DNA from: an uncultured Alcaligenaceae bacterium
GTDB lineage: Bacteria; Pseudomonadota; Gammaproteobacteria; Burkholderiales; Burkholderiaceae_B
Direction: 5' to 3'
Length of the DNA stretch: 64,000 bases
NCBI GenBank assembly: GCA_937952975.1
Contig: CALFXX010000073.1
Coordinates: 1 to 64,000 of the forward strand
In this document: piece after piece, positions 8,002 through 16,954 of the stretch
How the letters are laid out: every line of letters starts with the position of its first letter
How positions within the stretch are numbered: the first letter of the stretch is position 1
Notes under the pieces: model-generated
Databases searched by the model: none
The model's input: only the letters and a program-made list of their open reading frames with translations
What the model was told of the DNA's origin: nothing
Made by a program: the position numbers and the translations under genes

Positions 8002-8949
8002 CTAACTTTCAATCCAATGCCGCAGTGGGTGCTCTGATAACCCTTCACAGACCGAAATCGACTGGATTGGATTCAGCACACCCGCTAAGGCTGCACTAGA
8101 AAAATCTGTACGCGTTTTAGCGAGCAATTTCTGATGGACCACCGCTGCCTGCTCAACACTCGGAAACCCAGCAAACAGGCAGGCTCCTGATCCTGTCATT
8201 CGGACATCTAGGCCGGCTTGGTTCAGCCAACTGAGCGCCTGACGAACAACGGGATAGCGTTTCATGACAACGGGCTGCAAATCATTTCTACCAAAATCTT
8301 GCAGAAAACTTGATGCTTGATCAATTTCACCGCAAAACTCAGCAAAGAGTTTGACCCCAGAAAAGTCCGTCATTTTGACCGGATCGGTGTCTCTTGTCAA
8401 ATCAGAATCCCCAAAAACACCTGCAGTCGGTACGCTTTGGGCAGGCTGCACAACAAGATACGACCGTTCGGGAAGCACCACAGGGGTCAGTTGCTCGCCA
8501 ATTCCTTGCGCAAAGGCGTTTTGACCAGCGATAAAGACAGGCACATCGGCACCCAGGCCCAGCCCAAGCTGCATCAGGGCCGCTCGACTTAATCGCGTCT
8601 CCCAAAGTCGGTTCAGTGCAAGCAACACGGTGGCCGCATCACTTGAGCCGCCACCCAGCCCACCACCGGCAGGTATATTTTTTTTAACTTTAATTTGAGC
8701 GCCCAGCTTAGTGCCCGTGTGGGCTTGCAAGGCTCGAGCCGCACGCACCACCAAATCCTCTTCGTGAGGCACCCCAACCATATCGGTTTCGCGCATAATC
8801 TTGCCGTCGCGACGCAAATCGATATCGATACGGTCAGCCAGACTGATCAATCTAAAAACCGTCTGCAATAGATGATAGCCATCCGCACGTCGGCCAACGA
8901 CGTGCAAAAACAAATTCAACTTTGCTGGTGCTGGAAGGTCGTACAACAC
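8002..8949 (-). CDS. ispE: 4-diphosphocytidyl-2-C-methyl-D-erythritol kinase
   Basis: IspE phosphorylates CDP-methylerythritol in the MEP pathway of isoprenoid synthesis. This 315-aa GHMP-family kinase starts with a GTG (8949) as MLYDLPAPAKLNLFLHVVGRR. It contains the ATP-binding motif IPAGGGLGGGSSDAATVL near residue 95 and the C-terminal GHMP motif MTGSGACLFAGF. It starts 2 bp after the lolB stop codon and ends 2 bp before tRNA-Gln, so it is probably part of one transcription unit TPR protein-lolB-ispE-tRNA. Confidence 0.96.
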   Translation of the reverse strand: MLYDLPAPAKLNLFLHVVGRRADGYHLLQTVFRLISLADRIDIDLRRDGKIMRETDMVGVPHEEDLVVRAARALQAHTGTKLGAQIKVKKNIPAGGGLGGGSSDAATVLLALNRLWETRLSRAALMQLGLGLGADVPVFIAGQNAFAQGIGEQLTPVVLPERSYLVVQPAQSVPTAGVFGDSDLTRDTDPVKMTDFSGVKLFAEFCGEIDQASSFLQDFGRNDLQPVVMKRYPVVRQALSWLNQAGLDVRMTGSGACLFAGFPSVEQAAVVHQKLLAKTRTDFSSAALAGVLNPIQSISVCEGLSEHPLRHWIES

Positions 8950-8951
8950 GG

Positions 8952-9542
8952 CTAGTCGATCACCAGCCGAACAGACATTGTGCGCCCCGTCTCAGCGCGA
9001 ACCAAACTCACTAGCCGAGGGCCCAGTGCGTCGAAGTTAGACAGGCGAGCAGTCCACCCCTCTTGTTCGAATGAAACAATTCGCCCTTGGGCATCTCGCT
9101 CTAACACTCGCATGCCTGGCTGAGGCACTTGCTGGGCACGCAACCAGGCGCGTAACCCTTGCACCGGAAGACTTTGACCGAGGGCCTGATCGACCAAGCT
9201 GTCGGGGGTTGTGGTTTGGATCGTTTCACCATTCGCACGCTCAAGCGCGGCACCATTTCGGTTCACCGTGACACGCGCCAAAATACTGCCGAATGGGTTG
9301 GTCAAATCCAACGTCAGTTGCGTCACGGTATCGCGCCAAACAAAACCGCCCTGAATCGCCTCGGGGGCTCGATTCGCCTGCTCAGTCTTGACAGCAAATC
9401 TTCCAATTCGCTGCAGCGACCCCTCAGGCATCGCCTCGCCTGTAGGCGTCTGCGTCGCGCAACCGCTTAAGCCTAGCAAAAGCAGCGCGAGAATCAGGCC
9501 GACAATCGAACGCGACCCGACAAAAGATTGAGAAAAAATCAA
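8952..9542 (-). CDS. lolB: Outer-membrane lipoprotein LolB
   Basis: LolB accepts lipoproteins from periplasmic LolA and inserts them into the outer membrane. The 196-aa product has a type II signal peptide with a lipobox ending LLGLSGC near residue 28, then the LolB domain (SLQRIGRFAVKTEQ, GGFVWRDTVTQLTLDLTNPFGS). The position immediately upstream of ispE is the normal LolB context. It overlaps the preceding TPR gene by 4 nt (ATGA). Confidence 0.93.
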   Translation of the reverse strand: MIFSQSFVGSRSIVGLILALLLLGLSGCATQTPTGEAMPEGSLQRIGRFAVKTEQANRAPEAIQGGFVWRDTVTQLTLDLTNPFGSILARVTVNRNGAALERANGETIQTTTPDSLVDQALGQSLPVQGLRAWLRAQQVPQPGMRVLERDAQGRIVSFEQEGWTARLSNFDALGPRLVSLVRAETGRTMSVRLVID

Positions 9543-11374
9543 AGCCGAACCCCTAGCCGTTTAAGCGTTTCTAACAAGGTGGCGTTATCAGGCTCTTTGG
9601 CAACGCCTTTTGCCCAAATCTCTTTAGCGGCGTCGCGCTGGCCTAACATCCATAACGCTTCGCCTAAATGTGCGGCGATATCAGCTTCGGGCCGCACTCG
9701 GTAGGCTTTTTCTAAGTACTGGGCTGCGCCAACATAGTCGCCGAGCCGAAACTTGACCCACCCCATGCTGTCCATAATAAAAGGATCATTCGGCGCAATT
9801 TCAAGTGCGCGTGTAATCAGCCTAAGCGCCTCAGGCAACCGCTGATTACGATCGGCCAACGAGTACCCAAGGGCGTTGTATGAGTGGGCGTGTCCGGGAT
9901 CCAGTGCGATCACCTCGCGCAACAGCCGCTCGGTGTCGTTCAGGCGTTGATTACGCTCGTACAGCATCGCCAGTTCATATTTAATCTCAACAGTATCCGG
10001 CATACGCGCATCCGCCGCCTCAAGACGTTTGATCGCCTCAAGTGGACGATTCGCGTCACGCAAAATCTGCGCGCCTGCCGAGGCCGTCAGCACTTCTTCT
10101 TCGGTCGTTTGTGGATCGCTTGAATCTAACAACGCCAAGGCATCGTCAGGACGCCTTTGCTGGGCTCGAATCGCGGCCTGACGGACGCGTGCGTTATGGC
10201 GAGCCGACGGCTCTTGGATGTTATCGAGCAAACTCACTGCATCATCAAAAAAGCCCTGCTCTTGGGCAATACGAGACAACAGTTGATAAGCATCGACTAA
10301 TCCTGAGCCCTCGTCCGTCGCGCCGTCAGCCATGCTTAATTGACGTTGAGTTTGCAGACTGACAAATTGTTCAAGTAAACCGCGTGCCTCGGGTAAGCGC
10401 TTGGCACGGTAGGCGATCTGTGCCTGCATAAACACCAAGTCAAAATCGTCTGGCGCAAGCTTGGCCATCGCAACAAGCTCGGCCATCGCCAAATCAAATT
10501 CGCGGCGCTCGGCCCACTGCGTGGCAAGTAACACGCGCAAACGTCGCGCCTTGGGGTGCGCTGCTGCAAACCCCTGAGCATCGCGAAAAGCCTGCGGCGC
10601 ATCAACGGCGAGCCCGTACTCAAACACACGCATGGCAGCATCTTCAGACCGAGGCGCGACGCTTAACGCCGCCTTGGCCGCACTCAGAGCTCGCGGGGCA
10701 TCGCCCGCCGCGCGGGCTAAGTCTGAAACTGCAATATGGGCTGGCAAGGTGTCACGCGCCTGACTCTCTTGAAGCACACTCGTTAAAATTGCCAAACCGG
10801 CCCGCTTGTCTGGAACACGCCCCAAAATCGCCATGGCCTGCCCGATTGCAGCGGTTTTATCCGTGGCTTCGTCAATTTTTTTGCGCAACGCAGTGGTTAA
10901 ACCACTCGTCTGCCCCGACGCGGCAGAAAGAGTCATCTCGGTGGACAGCGCCTCGGCATCGTCGGGCTCAAATTTCAACCACAGCCGCACGGAGTCAAGT
11001 GCGCCAGCTAAATTGCCACCGGCCAAATAAAACTCAAGTGCTCGGCGCGCCAAACGCACATCGCCCACTTCTTTGGCTAGATCCAGCATGGTTTTACCGG
11101 CCGGAAGAAACGCCGAACGTTGCGCCGAGATCTCAGCAGCCAGCACTCTGAAAACAATGCTCGAGGTCAGTGTGACTTCAGGCAGTTGCCCGGCTCTGAG
11201 CCGGATTTCTTCAGGCTCAGAGGTGCGAGGCTTGATTTCAAGAGGCGTAGTCTGAGATACACCCTTGTTTGGGCCGCTTTGCGAGTATCCCGCACAAGCC
11301 CAAAGTGCCCCCAAAAGGCCTACTGCCAGGGCACGAGTAAATTTTTTCGAACAGCATTTAGACAACGACTTCAC
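9539..11374 (-). CDS. Tetratricopeptide-repeat protein
   Basis: This 611-aa exported protein has an N-terminal signal sequence with a possible lipobox (LWAC near residue 27) and TPR-like helical repeats over most of its length. They are best preserved near the C-terminus (AHSYNALGYSLADRNQRLPEALRLI, DPFIMDSMGWVKFRLGDYVGAAQYLEKAY). TPR proteins at this position upstream of lolB are conserved in Burkholderiales. They probably act as protein-interaction scaffolds in the periplasm or at the outer membrane. The exact role is unknown. The 4-nt overlap with lolB suggests translational coupling. Confidence 0.85.
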   Translation of the reverse strand: MKSLSKCCSKKFTRALAVGLLGALWACAGYSQSGPNKGVSQTTPLEIKPRTSEPEEIRLRAGQLPEVTLTSSIVFRVLAAEISAQRSAFLPAGKTMLDLAKEVGDVRLARRALEFYLAGGNLAGALDSVRLWLKFEPDDAEALSTEMTLSAASGQTSGLTTALRKKIDEATDKTAAIGQAMAILGRVPDKRAGLAILTSVLQESQARDTLPAHIAVSDLARAAGDAPRALSAAKAALSVAPRSEDAAMRVFEYGLAVDAPQAFRDAQGFAAAHPKARRLRVLLATQWAERREFDLAMAELVAMAKLAPDDFDLVFMQAQIAYRAKRLPEARGLLEQFVSLQTQRQLSMADGATDEGSGLVDAYQLLSRIAQEQGFFDDAVSLLDNIQEPSARHNARVRQAAIRAQQRRPDDALALLDSSDPQTTEEEVLTASAGAQILRDANRPLEAIKRLEAADARMPDTVEIKYELAMLYERNQRLNDTERLLREVIALDPGHAHSYNALGYSLADRNQRLPEALRLITRALEIAPNDPFIMDSMGWVKFRLGDYVGAAQYLEKAYRVRPEADIAAHLGEALWMLGQRDAAKEIWAKGVAKEPDNATLLETLKRLGVRL

Positions 11375-11435
11375 GCGACCCGCCTAGTTGGTGGCACAAT
11401 CATCCGACTTCTTCACTAGATGTTAGCACTCACCC

Positions 11436-12263
11436 ATGCCAGAATTGCCCGAAGTTGAAACAACCCGCCGCGGAATTGACGCGGTTGCAACAGGTCATCG
11501 CTTAAAGCGGCTGATCGTGCACGAAACGCGCATGCGTTGGCCGATCCCGGTCGATATGGCGCCCTGTATTCAGGGGCAAATTGTGCGTGCCTGCAAACGT
11601 CGTGGCAAATACCTTTTGCTTGAATTTGATCAGGGCACCCAGCTTGTACACTTGGGCATGTCTGGCTCATTGCGCAGCGTCATGCGAGGCGAGCTCTTAC
11701 GCAAACACGATCACGTTGAGTGGGAGTTTGAACACGCCACCCTGCGCCTGCACGACCCGAGGCGCTTTGGTGCGGTGTTATGGCACCCCAAGACTGACGG
11801 CCCAGTTGAGCAGCACCCGCTGCTGAGCAAACTTGGGATTGAGCCCTTTGACCCTGGCTTTGACGCAGCCCACCTCAAGCGCGGCCTCGCTGGGCGACAG
11901 ATGGCGATCAAGCAAGCCCTCTTGGCAGGCGATGTGGTGGTTGGGGCTGGCAATATTTACGCCTCTGAAAGCTTGTTCAGAGCTCGCATCCATCCTAAAA
12001 CGCAAGCGGCACGGGTGTCTCTGGCCCGTTGTGATCGCTTGGTCGAGGCGATTCGCAGCACGCTAAGCGATGCCCTTGAGTCGGGCGGCAGCACGCTGCG
12101 AGACTATGTCAACGCAACCGGCGAGGCTGGCGCTTACTTTACGCTGCATGCTGCCGTGTATGAGCGCGCGGGCGAGCCCTGTCGCATCTGCCAGACTACG
12201 ATCAAACGCATCGTGCAAGGCCAGCGTGCCACGTACTTTTGCCCGACTTGCCAAAAAATTTAG
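11436..12263 (+). CDS. mutM: Formamidopyrimidine-DNA glycosylase
   Basis: This bifunctional DNA glycosylase/AP lyase removes 8-oxoguanine and formamidopyrimidines. The 275-aa protein begins MPELPEVETTRRGI, giving the catalytic Pro2 and Glu3. It contains the H2TH region with GAGNIYASESLFRARIHP near residue 170, and ends in a zinc finger with C-x2-C-x16-C-x2-C (CRICQ to FCPTCQ, residues 248-272). All catalytic and zinc residues are present. It is divergent from the TPR gene with 61 bp between. Confidence 0.98.
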   Translation: MPELPEVETTRRGIDAVATGHRLKRLIVHETRMRWPIPVDMAPCIQGQIVRACKRRGKYLLLEFDQGTQLVHLGMSGSLRSVMRGELLRKHDHVEWEFEHATLRLHDPRRFGAVLWHPKTDGPVEQHPLLSKLGIEPFDPGFDAAHLKRGLAGRQMAIKQALLAGDVVVGAGNIYASESLFRARIHPKTQAARVSLARCDRLVEAIRSTLSDALESGGSTLRDYVNATGEAGAYFTLHAAVYERAGEPCRICQTTIKRIVQGQRATYFCPTCQKI

Positions 12264-12294
12264 CCTTCATATCCAAAAAAATAGCCAACACACC

Positions 12295-12362
12295 GAACTT
12301 AGCCCTGGCACCAAGCAATAACAATAGCAATAGCAATAGCAATCACCCCGAATTTAGCCCTT
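12295..12362. repeat. Hexanucleotide repeat flanked by a short direct repeat
   Basis: Between mutM and the fumarylacetoacetase gene the sequence AATAGC is repeated three times after an AATAAC (about 12318-12343). A 14-bp element CCGAA(C/T)TTAGCCCT occurs on both sides (12295-12308 and 12349-12362). Confidence 0.75.
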
Positions 12363-12410
12363 TAACCAAAAATCTAACGTTATTGATCAACCATTCAATC
12401 TTTCTTCTTT

Positions 12411-13742
12411 ATGGCGACCCCTGCAATGACCAATCTGAACGAAACTCACGACCCTGCTCTGACAAGCTGGCTTGCTAGCGCGAACGACTCAGCCATCGGC
12501 TTTCCGGTGCAGCATCTACCCTTTGCAGTGTTTCGCCGAAGCGGCAGCACCGAGGCCTTCAGGCCGGGTGTGGCGCTTGGCGATCAAATCATCGATTTAG
12601 CCCAACTGGCCGCAGCCAAGCCCTTTTCAGGCCTCGCCGCCGAGGCGTTGAGCGCCTGTACTGGGTCGACCCTGAACGCGCTCATGGCGCTTGGCAACAC
12701 ACACTGGACGGCACTGCGCCTAGCGCTATCGCGCGCCGTCCGCACAGGTAGTGCACTGCAAGCAACTATCGAGCCTCTGCTCGTGCCCCAGACGCAGGCC
12801 GAATACAGCCTACCCGCACAAATTCGCGACTACACCGATTTTTATATCTCGATTCATCACGCAACAGCTGGCGGTCGAATTTCGCGACCCGATGCACCAC
12901 TACTGCCCAACTTCAAATGGCTACCCATTGGGTACCACGGCCGCGCCTCAAGTGTTGTGATGTCAGGTCACAACGTAGTACGACCCGTGGGTCAGTCGCG
13001 TCCAACCGAAGCCGGGCAAGCACCAGGCTTTGGCCCAAGCAAAAGACTGGATTTTGAACTTGAAATGGCGATGTTTGTCGGGCCCGGCAACGCCCAAGGC
13101 AAACGCATCACGATCGATGAAGCCGATGAACATATTTTTGGGGTTTGCATCCTCAATGACTGGTCGGCCCGCGATATCCAAGCCTGGGAAGTTCAGCCCC
13201 TGGGGCCCTTCTTGGCCAAAAGCTTTGCCACCACCATCTCTCCCTGGATCGTGACACGCGAAGCGCTCGAGCCCTTTCGACAACCTTTTAACCGGCCCGC
13301 CTCTGACCCACAGCCCCTGCCTTATCTCATGAACGAGTCCGTCAAACAGGGTGGCGTCTATGACATCGGCCTCAAAGCACTGATTTCAACTGATGAATCA
13401 CGCGCAGCGAAACACGCGCCCGCGTTGCTAGCCCACAGCAACTTATGCCATGCCTACTGGACCCTATCCCAATTAATCACCCATCACACCGTCAACGGCT
13501 GCAATTTGCAGCCTGGCGATTTGATCGGCACCGGCACCATGTCAGGCCCCGAGCCCGAGCAGGCGTTGTCGTTTAATGAACTCAGCTTCGGCGCAACCAA
13601 AGCCGTCAAACTGCCTTGGGGACAAGAACGCAAATTCTTAGAAGACGGCGACGAAATCACTCTGCAGGCCGAGTGCGTCAAACCCGGCTACCCCAGACTA
13701 AGCTTCGGCCAAGCAACCGGCAAAATCCTGCCAGCGGTTTAA
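12411..13742 (+). CDS. fahA: Fumarylacetoacetase
   Basis: This enzyme hydrolyses fumarylacetoacetate to fumarate and acetoacetate, the last step of tyrosine/homogentisate degradation. The 443-aa protein has the FAH N-terminal domain (FPVQHLPFAVFRRSG) and catalytic domain. The catalytic domain includes DYTDFYISIHHATAGGRI, GYHGRASSVVMSG, LDFELEMAMFVGPGN, the metal site NDWSARDIQAWE, GPFLAKSFATTISPW and GDLIGTGTMSGPE. The start could be 12411 or the in-frame ATG at 12426; neither has a good ribosome-binding site. The usual partner hmgA is not adjacent. Confidence 0.95.
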   Translation: MATPAMTNLNETHDPALTSWLASANDSAIGFPVQHLPFAVFRRSGSTEAFRPGVALGDQIIDLAQLAAAKPFSGLAAEALSACTGSTLNALMALGNTHWTALRLALSRAVRTGSALQATIEPLLVPQTQAEYSLPAQIRDYTDFYISIHHATAGGRISRPDAPLLPNFKWLPIGYHGRASSVVMSGHNVVRPVGQSRPTEAGQAPGFGPSKRLDFELEMAMFVGPGNAQGKRITIDEADEHIFGVCILNDWSARDIQAWEVQPLGPFLAKSFATTISPWIVTREALEPFRQPFNRPASDPQPLPYLMNESVKQGGVYDIGLKALISTDESRAAKHAPALLAHSNLCHAYWTLSQLITHHTVNGCNLQPGDLIGTGTMSGPEPEQALSFNELSFGATKAVKLPWGQERKFLEDGDEITLQAECVKPGYPRLSFGQATGKILPAV

Positions 13743-13825
13743 AACCCACCGCAATCGCTACCCTCAAGCCTCTTGCAGGACCCGAGGCCGCGTATTTTTT
13801 GCTCAGCAAAAAATCACCGGATCGG

Positions 13826-13886
13826 GCGCCGGCAAAAGGCGGGCGAATGAGGCCCGAAACAACGGCGCCGGCGAAGGGCGGGCGAA
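13826..13886. repeat. Two 22-bp GC-rich direct repeats
   Basis: A 22-bp unit GCGCCGGC(A/G)AA(A/G)GGCGGGCGAA occurs twice, at 13826-13847 and 13865-13886, with two mismatches and 39-bp periodicity. It lies in the convergent gap between the fumarylacetoacetase and flavoprotein genes. It may be a transcript-end structure or a small dispersed repeat; no further copy was seen in this window. Confidence 0.75.
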
Positions 13887-13900
13887 AGACGCAGTCAAAC

Positions 13901-15316
13901 CTACGCCTGCAACACCTTCCCAGGATTCATGATCCCCTGCGGATCAAGCGCTTTTTTAATCTGCTTCATCAGCGTCAATTCAAGCGAACTCTTGTAGCGC
14001 GTCAGCTCGTCGCGCTTAAGCTGCCCAACCCCGTGCTCGGCGCTGATCGAGCCCCCATGCGCGTGCACGCTATCGTGCACCAGCTGATACACATCGTACT
14101 GCTGCGCCAATAATTGCTCTTCAGTTTGCTCAGGCGCACGGGCAACGTTGTAATGCAAATTACCGTCACCCAAATGACCAAACACAATGTGCTGAATACC
14201 CGGAAACTTTACCTGCAAAGCCGCGTTTGTTGTCTTCACAAACGTACTAATCAGCGAGATCGGGATCGACACATCGTGCTTGATACTTTTGCCTAAACCG
14301 GCCTCAGCCAAGGGGATACTTTCGCGCAAATGCCACATCGCCCGGCTTTGCGCAATCGACTCAGCGATCGCCGCATCGGTCACCAGACCATCTTCAATTG
14401 CCGCCCCGAGTACCGTCTCAAAACGACTTTGCGCGTGCTCGACGCTCTCGCTGTCTGACAGTTCAAGCAAAGCGTACCAAGGCGCCTGGGCTGAAGGCCC
14501 CTCGAAGGGCAGACGCTGTTGAGGAAACAGCTTGACCACAGCCTGCAAGACAACCCCCATCATCACTTCAAACCCTGTCAGCGAAGCGCCAAAGCCCGCC
14601 CGCGCACGAGACAACACGGCCGTCGCATCTTCAAGAGAATTCAGTGCCAACATGGCCGTGCATTGCGCAACTGGCAACGGATACAGCTTCAGCGTCGCGG
14701 CCGTAATAATGCCCAAGGTACCTTCGCTACCAATAAACAGATCCCGTAAGTCGTAGCCGGTGTTGTCTTTACGTAAACCGCGCAGGCCATGCCAAATTTC
14801 GCCTTCGGCCGTCACAACCTCTAACCCGAGCGCCAGCTCGCGTGTGTTGCCGTAGCGCAAAACCTGCGTGCCGCCTGCGTTAGTCGACAAATTGCCGCCG
14901 ATCGTACAACTGCCTTCAGCAGCCAGGCTCAACGGAAACAAGCGCCCTGCGTCACGCGCGGCAGTTTGCACCGCCTGCAAGATACAGCCCGCTTCAACGG
15001 TCATGGTGTCGTTGTCGGTATCAACCGAGCGCACCCGATTTAAGCGCGCCAAAGACAACACCAGAGCGCGCCCCGTCTCGTCAGGAGTCGCGCCCCCGCA
15101 CATACTTGTATTGCCACCCGACGGCACGATTGGCACCTGGTGCTTCGCGCACAGACGCACCACCGCAGCGACCTCTTCGGTTGAACCGGGCCGAACCACG
15201 GCCAGCGCCTGACCCTTATAACGCCCGCGCCAGTCAACCAAAAAGGGGGCAGCGGCCTCACCGGTCAGTACCTGATCTGCACCTAGTAATTTTTCGAGTT
15301 CTGGCAAGAGGTTCAT
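13901..15316 (-). CDS. FAD-linked oxidase, GlcD/D-lactate dehydrogenase type
   Basis: This 471-aa flavoprotein of the VAO/PCMH family oxidises a 2-hydroxy acid such as D-lactate, glycolate or D-2-hydroxyglutarate. An N-terminal FAD-binding domain has VPIVPSGGNTSMCGGA near residues 60-73 and GGNLSTNAGGTQVLRYGNTRELALGLEVV near 140-170. The C-terminal FAD-oxidase domain has HIVFGHLGDGNLHYNVAR and the terminal SISAEHGVGQLKRDEL, GIMNPGKVL motif. No GlcE/GlcF or iron-sulphur partner is adjacent, so a stand-alone D-2-hydroxyacid dehydrogenase is more likely than a GlcDEF complex subunit. Confidence 0.88.
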   Translation of the reverse strand: MNLLPELEKLLGADQVLTGEAAAPFLVDWRGRYKGQALAVVRPGSTEEVAAVVRLCAKHQVPIVPSGGNTSMCGGATPDETGRALVLSLARLNRVRSVDTDNDTMTVEAGCILQAVQTAARDAGRLFPLSLAAEGSCTIGGNLSTNAGGTQVLRYGNTRELALGLEVVTAEGEIWHGLRGLRKDNTGYDLRDLFIGSEGTLGIITAATLKLYPLPVAQCTAMLALNSLEDATAVLSRARAGFGASLTGFEVMMGVVLQAVVKLFPQQRLPFEGPSAQAPWYALLELSDSESVEHAQSRFETVLGAAIEDGLVTDAAIAESIAQSRAMWHLRESIPLAEAGLGKSIKHDVSIPISLISTFVKTTNAALQVKFPGIQHIVFGHLGDGNLHYNVARAPEQTEEQLLAQQYDVYQLVHDSVHAHGGSISAEHGVGQLKRDELTRYKSSLELTLMKQIKKALDPQGIMNPGKVLQA

Positions 15317-15538
15317 TGAGTTCTCTGGATTGGATGTGACGTCGACTGCTACACCATCTGACCTAAAGGTGACATTTAGTGCAACGCCCGACTATTTTGA
15401 GCAAATTAAAAAAACCTGCGGCATTCGCAGCAAATTGTAAGGGAGTTAGCCCGCATTGGCAGCGCGGATCGGTGATAATGAGACACGTAGTTTTATTTAG
15501 TAAGTACTGACCTCTTAAAAGCCTCGGAGTGCATTGTC

Positions 15539-16927
15539 TTGCCAGCCACCTACTCGTTTCCTAATGCTGCCTTTAAAGCCTACGACATTCGGGGCATTGT
15601 TCCCTCAGCCTTAAACCCAGAGTTTGCAAAAGATCTTGGCCGCGGTTTAGCGGCCCGTGCCAAGGCGGCAGGCGTCACAACCATGGTTGTCGGGCGCGAT
15701 GGCCGCATTAGCAGCCCGTCGCTGGCTGCAGCCTTGCAACAAGGGATGCGCGACGGGGGCATCAACACCATCGACGTGGGCGAGGTTCCAACCCCATTAG
15801 TGTATTTTGCCGCTTACACCTTAAAAACAGGGTCGGGCGTTGCCGTCACGGGTAGCCACAATCCACCCGATTACAACGGCTTCAAAATGATGATGGGCGG
15901 CGGCACACTACACGGTGACGCCATCCTTGCACTACGCGACGAAGTCGCAGCGGGTCCGGCGCACGCAAGCACACCAGGCACGGGCACAAGCGTTGACATT
16001 CTCACACCCTATCTGGCGCGCGTGCTGGGCGACATCAAACTGAGTCGCCCCATGAAAATCGCCATCGACTGCGGCAACGGTGTGGCGGGTGCGGTTGCAC
16101 CACAACTCTTTCGAGCGCTCGGTTGCGAAGTCACCGAATTATTTTGTGAAGTGGATGGCACATTTCCTAACCACCATCCCGATCCCGCAGACCCGCACAA
16201 CCTTGAAGACCTGATTCGCTGCGTGCAAACGACCGACTGCGAAATCGGTCTGGCCTTCGACGGTGATGGCGATCGCTTAGGCGTAGTCACCAAGTCGGGC
16301 GAAATCATTTGGCCCGATCGTCAGCTGATTCTTTATGCACGCGATGTGCTGACTCGCTGCCCCGGCGAAACCATCATCTATGACGTCAAATGCAGCCGCC
16401 ACGTGGCCGTCGCCATTCGCGAGGCCGGTGGTGTGCCGCTGATGTGGCAAACCGGCCATTCTCTAATCAAAGCCAAGCTTGCCGAAACCGGCTCACCGTT
16501 GGCCGGCGAAATGAGCGGACACGTCTTCTTCAAAGAACGCTGGTTCGGCTTTGACGATGGGTTATACACGGGCTGCCGCCTGCTTGAAATCTTATCGCGC
16601 TCGGCCAACCCCTCTGCCGTGCTCGAAGCGCTTCCACAAGGCGTATCAACCCCAGAGCTCAAGCTTGAAATGGCCGAGGGCGAGCCACACGCCTTGATTA
16701 AGCGCCTGCAAACCGAAGGTGTGTTTGACGGCGCGACCGAAGTTCTCAAAATTGACGGCCTACGCGCCGACTACCCAGATGGCTTTGGTTTGGCTCGCGC
16801 CTCAAACACGACACCAGTCGTCGTGTTGCGTTTTGAAGGTGACACGCCTGAAGCTCTTGTGCGTATTCAAGACGCCTTTCGCAAGCAGTTACTGACGCTT
16901 GCACCAAACGTCTCGCTTCCCTTTTAA
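15539..16927 (+). CDS. Phosphomannomutase/phosphoglucomutase
   Basis: This 462-aa alpha-D-phosphohexomutase interconverts hexose-6-phosphates and hexose-1-phosphates, supplying GDP-mannose or UDP-glucose precursors. The phosphoserine loop TGSHNPPDYNGFKM is near residue 103, the Mg2+ loop FDGDGDRLG near 239, the sugar-binding loop GEMSGHVFF near 323, and the C-terminal phosphate site RASNTTPVVVLRFEG near 420. The start is a TTG at 15539, preceded by GGAG; no ATG is available in frame near the conserved N-terminus (FKAYDIRGIVP). It is followed 27 bp later by pgi, a sensible pairing in sugar-phosphate metabolism. Confidence 0.93.
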   Translation: MPATYSFPNAAFKAYDIRGIVPSALNPEFAKDLGRGLAARAKAAGVTTMVVGRDGRISSPSLAAALQQGMRDGGINTIDVGEVPTPLVYFAAYTLKTGSGVAVTGSHNPPDYNGFKMMMGGGTLHGDAILALRDEVAAGPAHASTPGTGTSVDILTPYLARVLGDIKLSRPMKIAIDCGNGVAGAVAPQLFRALGCEVTELFCEVDGTFPNHHPDPADPHNLEDLIRCVQTTDCEIGLAFDGDGDRLGVVTKSGEIIWPDRQLILYARDVLTRCPGETIIYDVKCSRHVAVAIREAGGVPLMWQTGHSLIKAKLAETGSPLAGEMSGHVFFKERWFGFDDGLYTGCRLLEILSRSANPSAVLEALPQGVSTPELKLEMAEGEPHALIKRLQTEGVFDGATEVLKIDGLRADYPDGFGLARASNTTPVVVLRFEGDTPEALVRIQDAFRKQLLTLAPNVSLPF

Positions 16928-16954
16928 TTTTTTCTCCTACGATTCAACACACTT

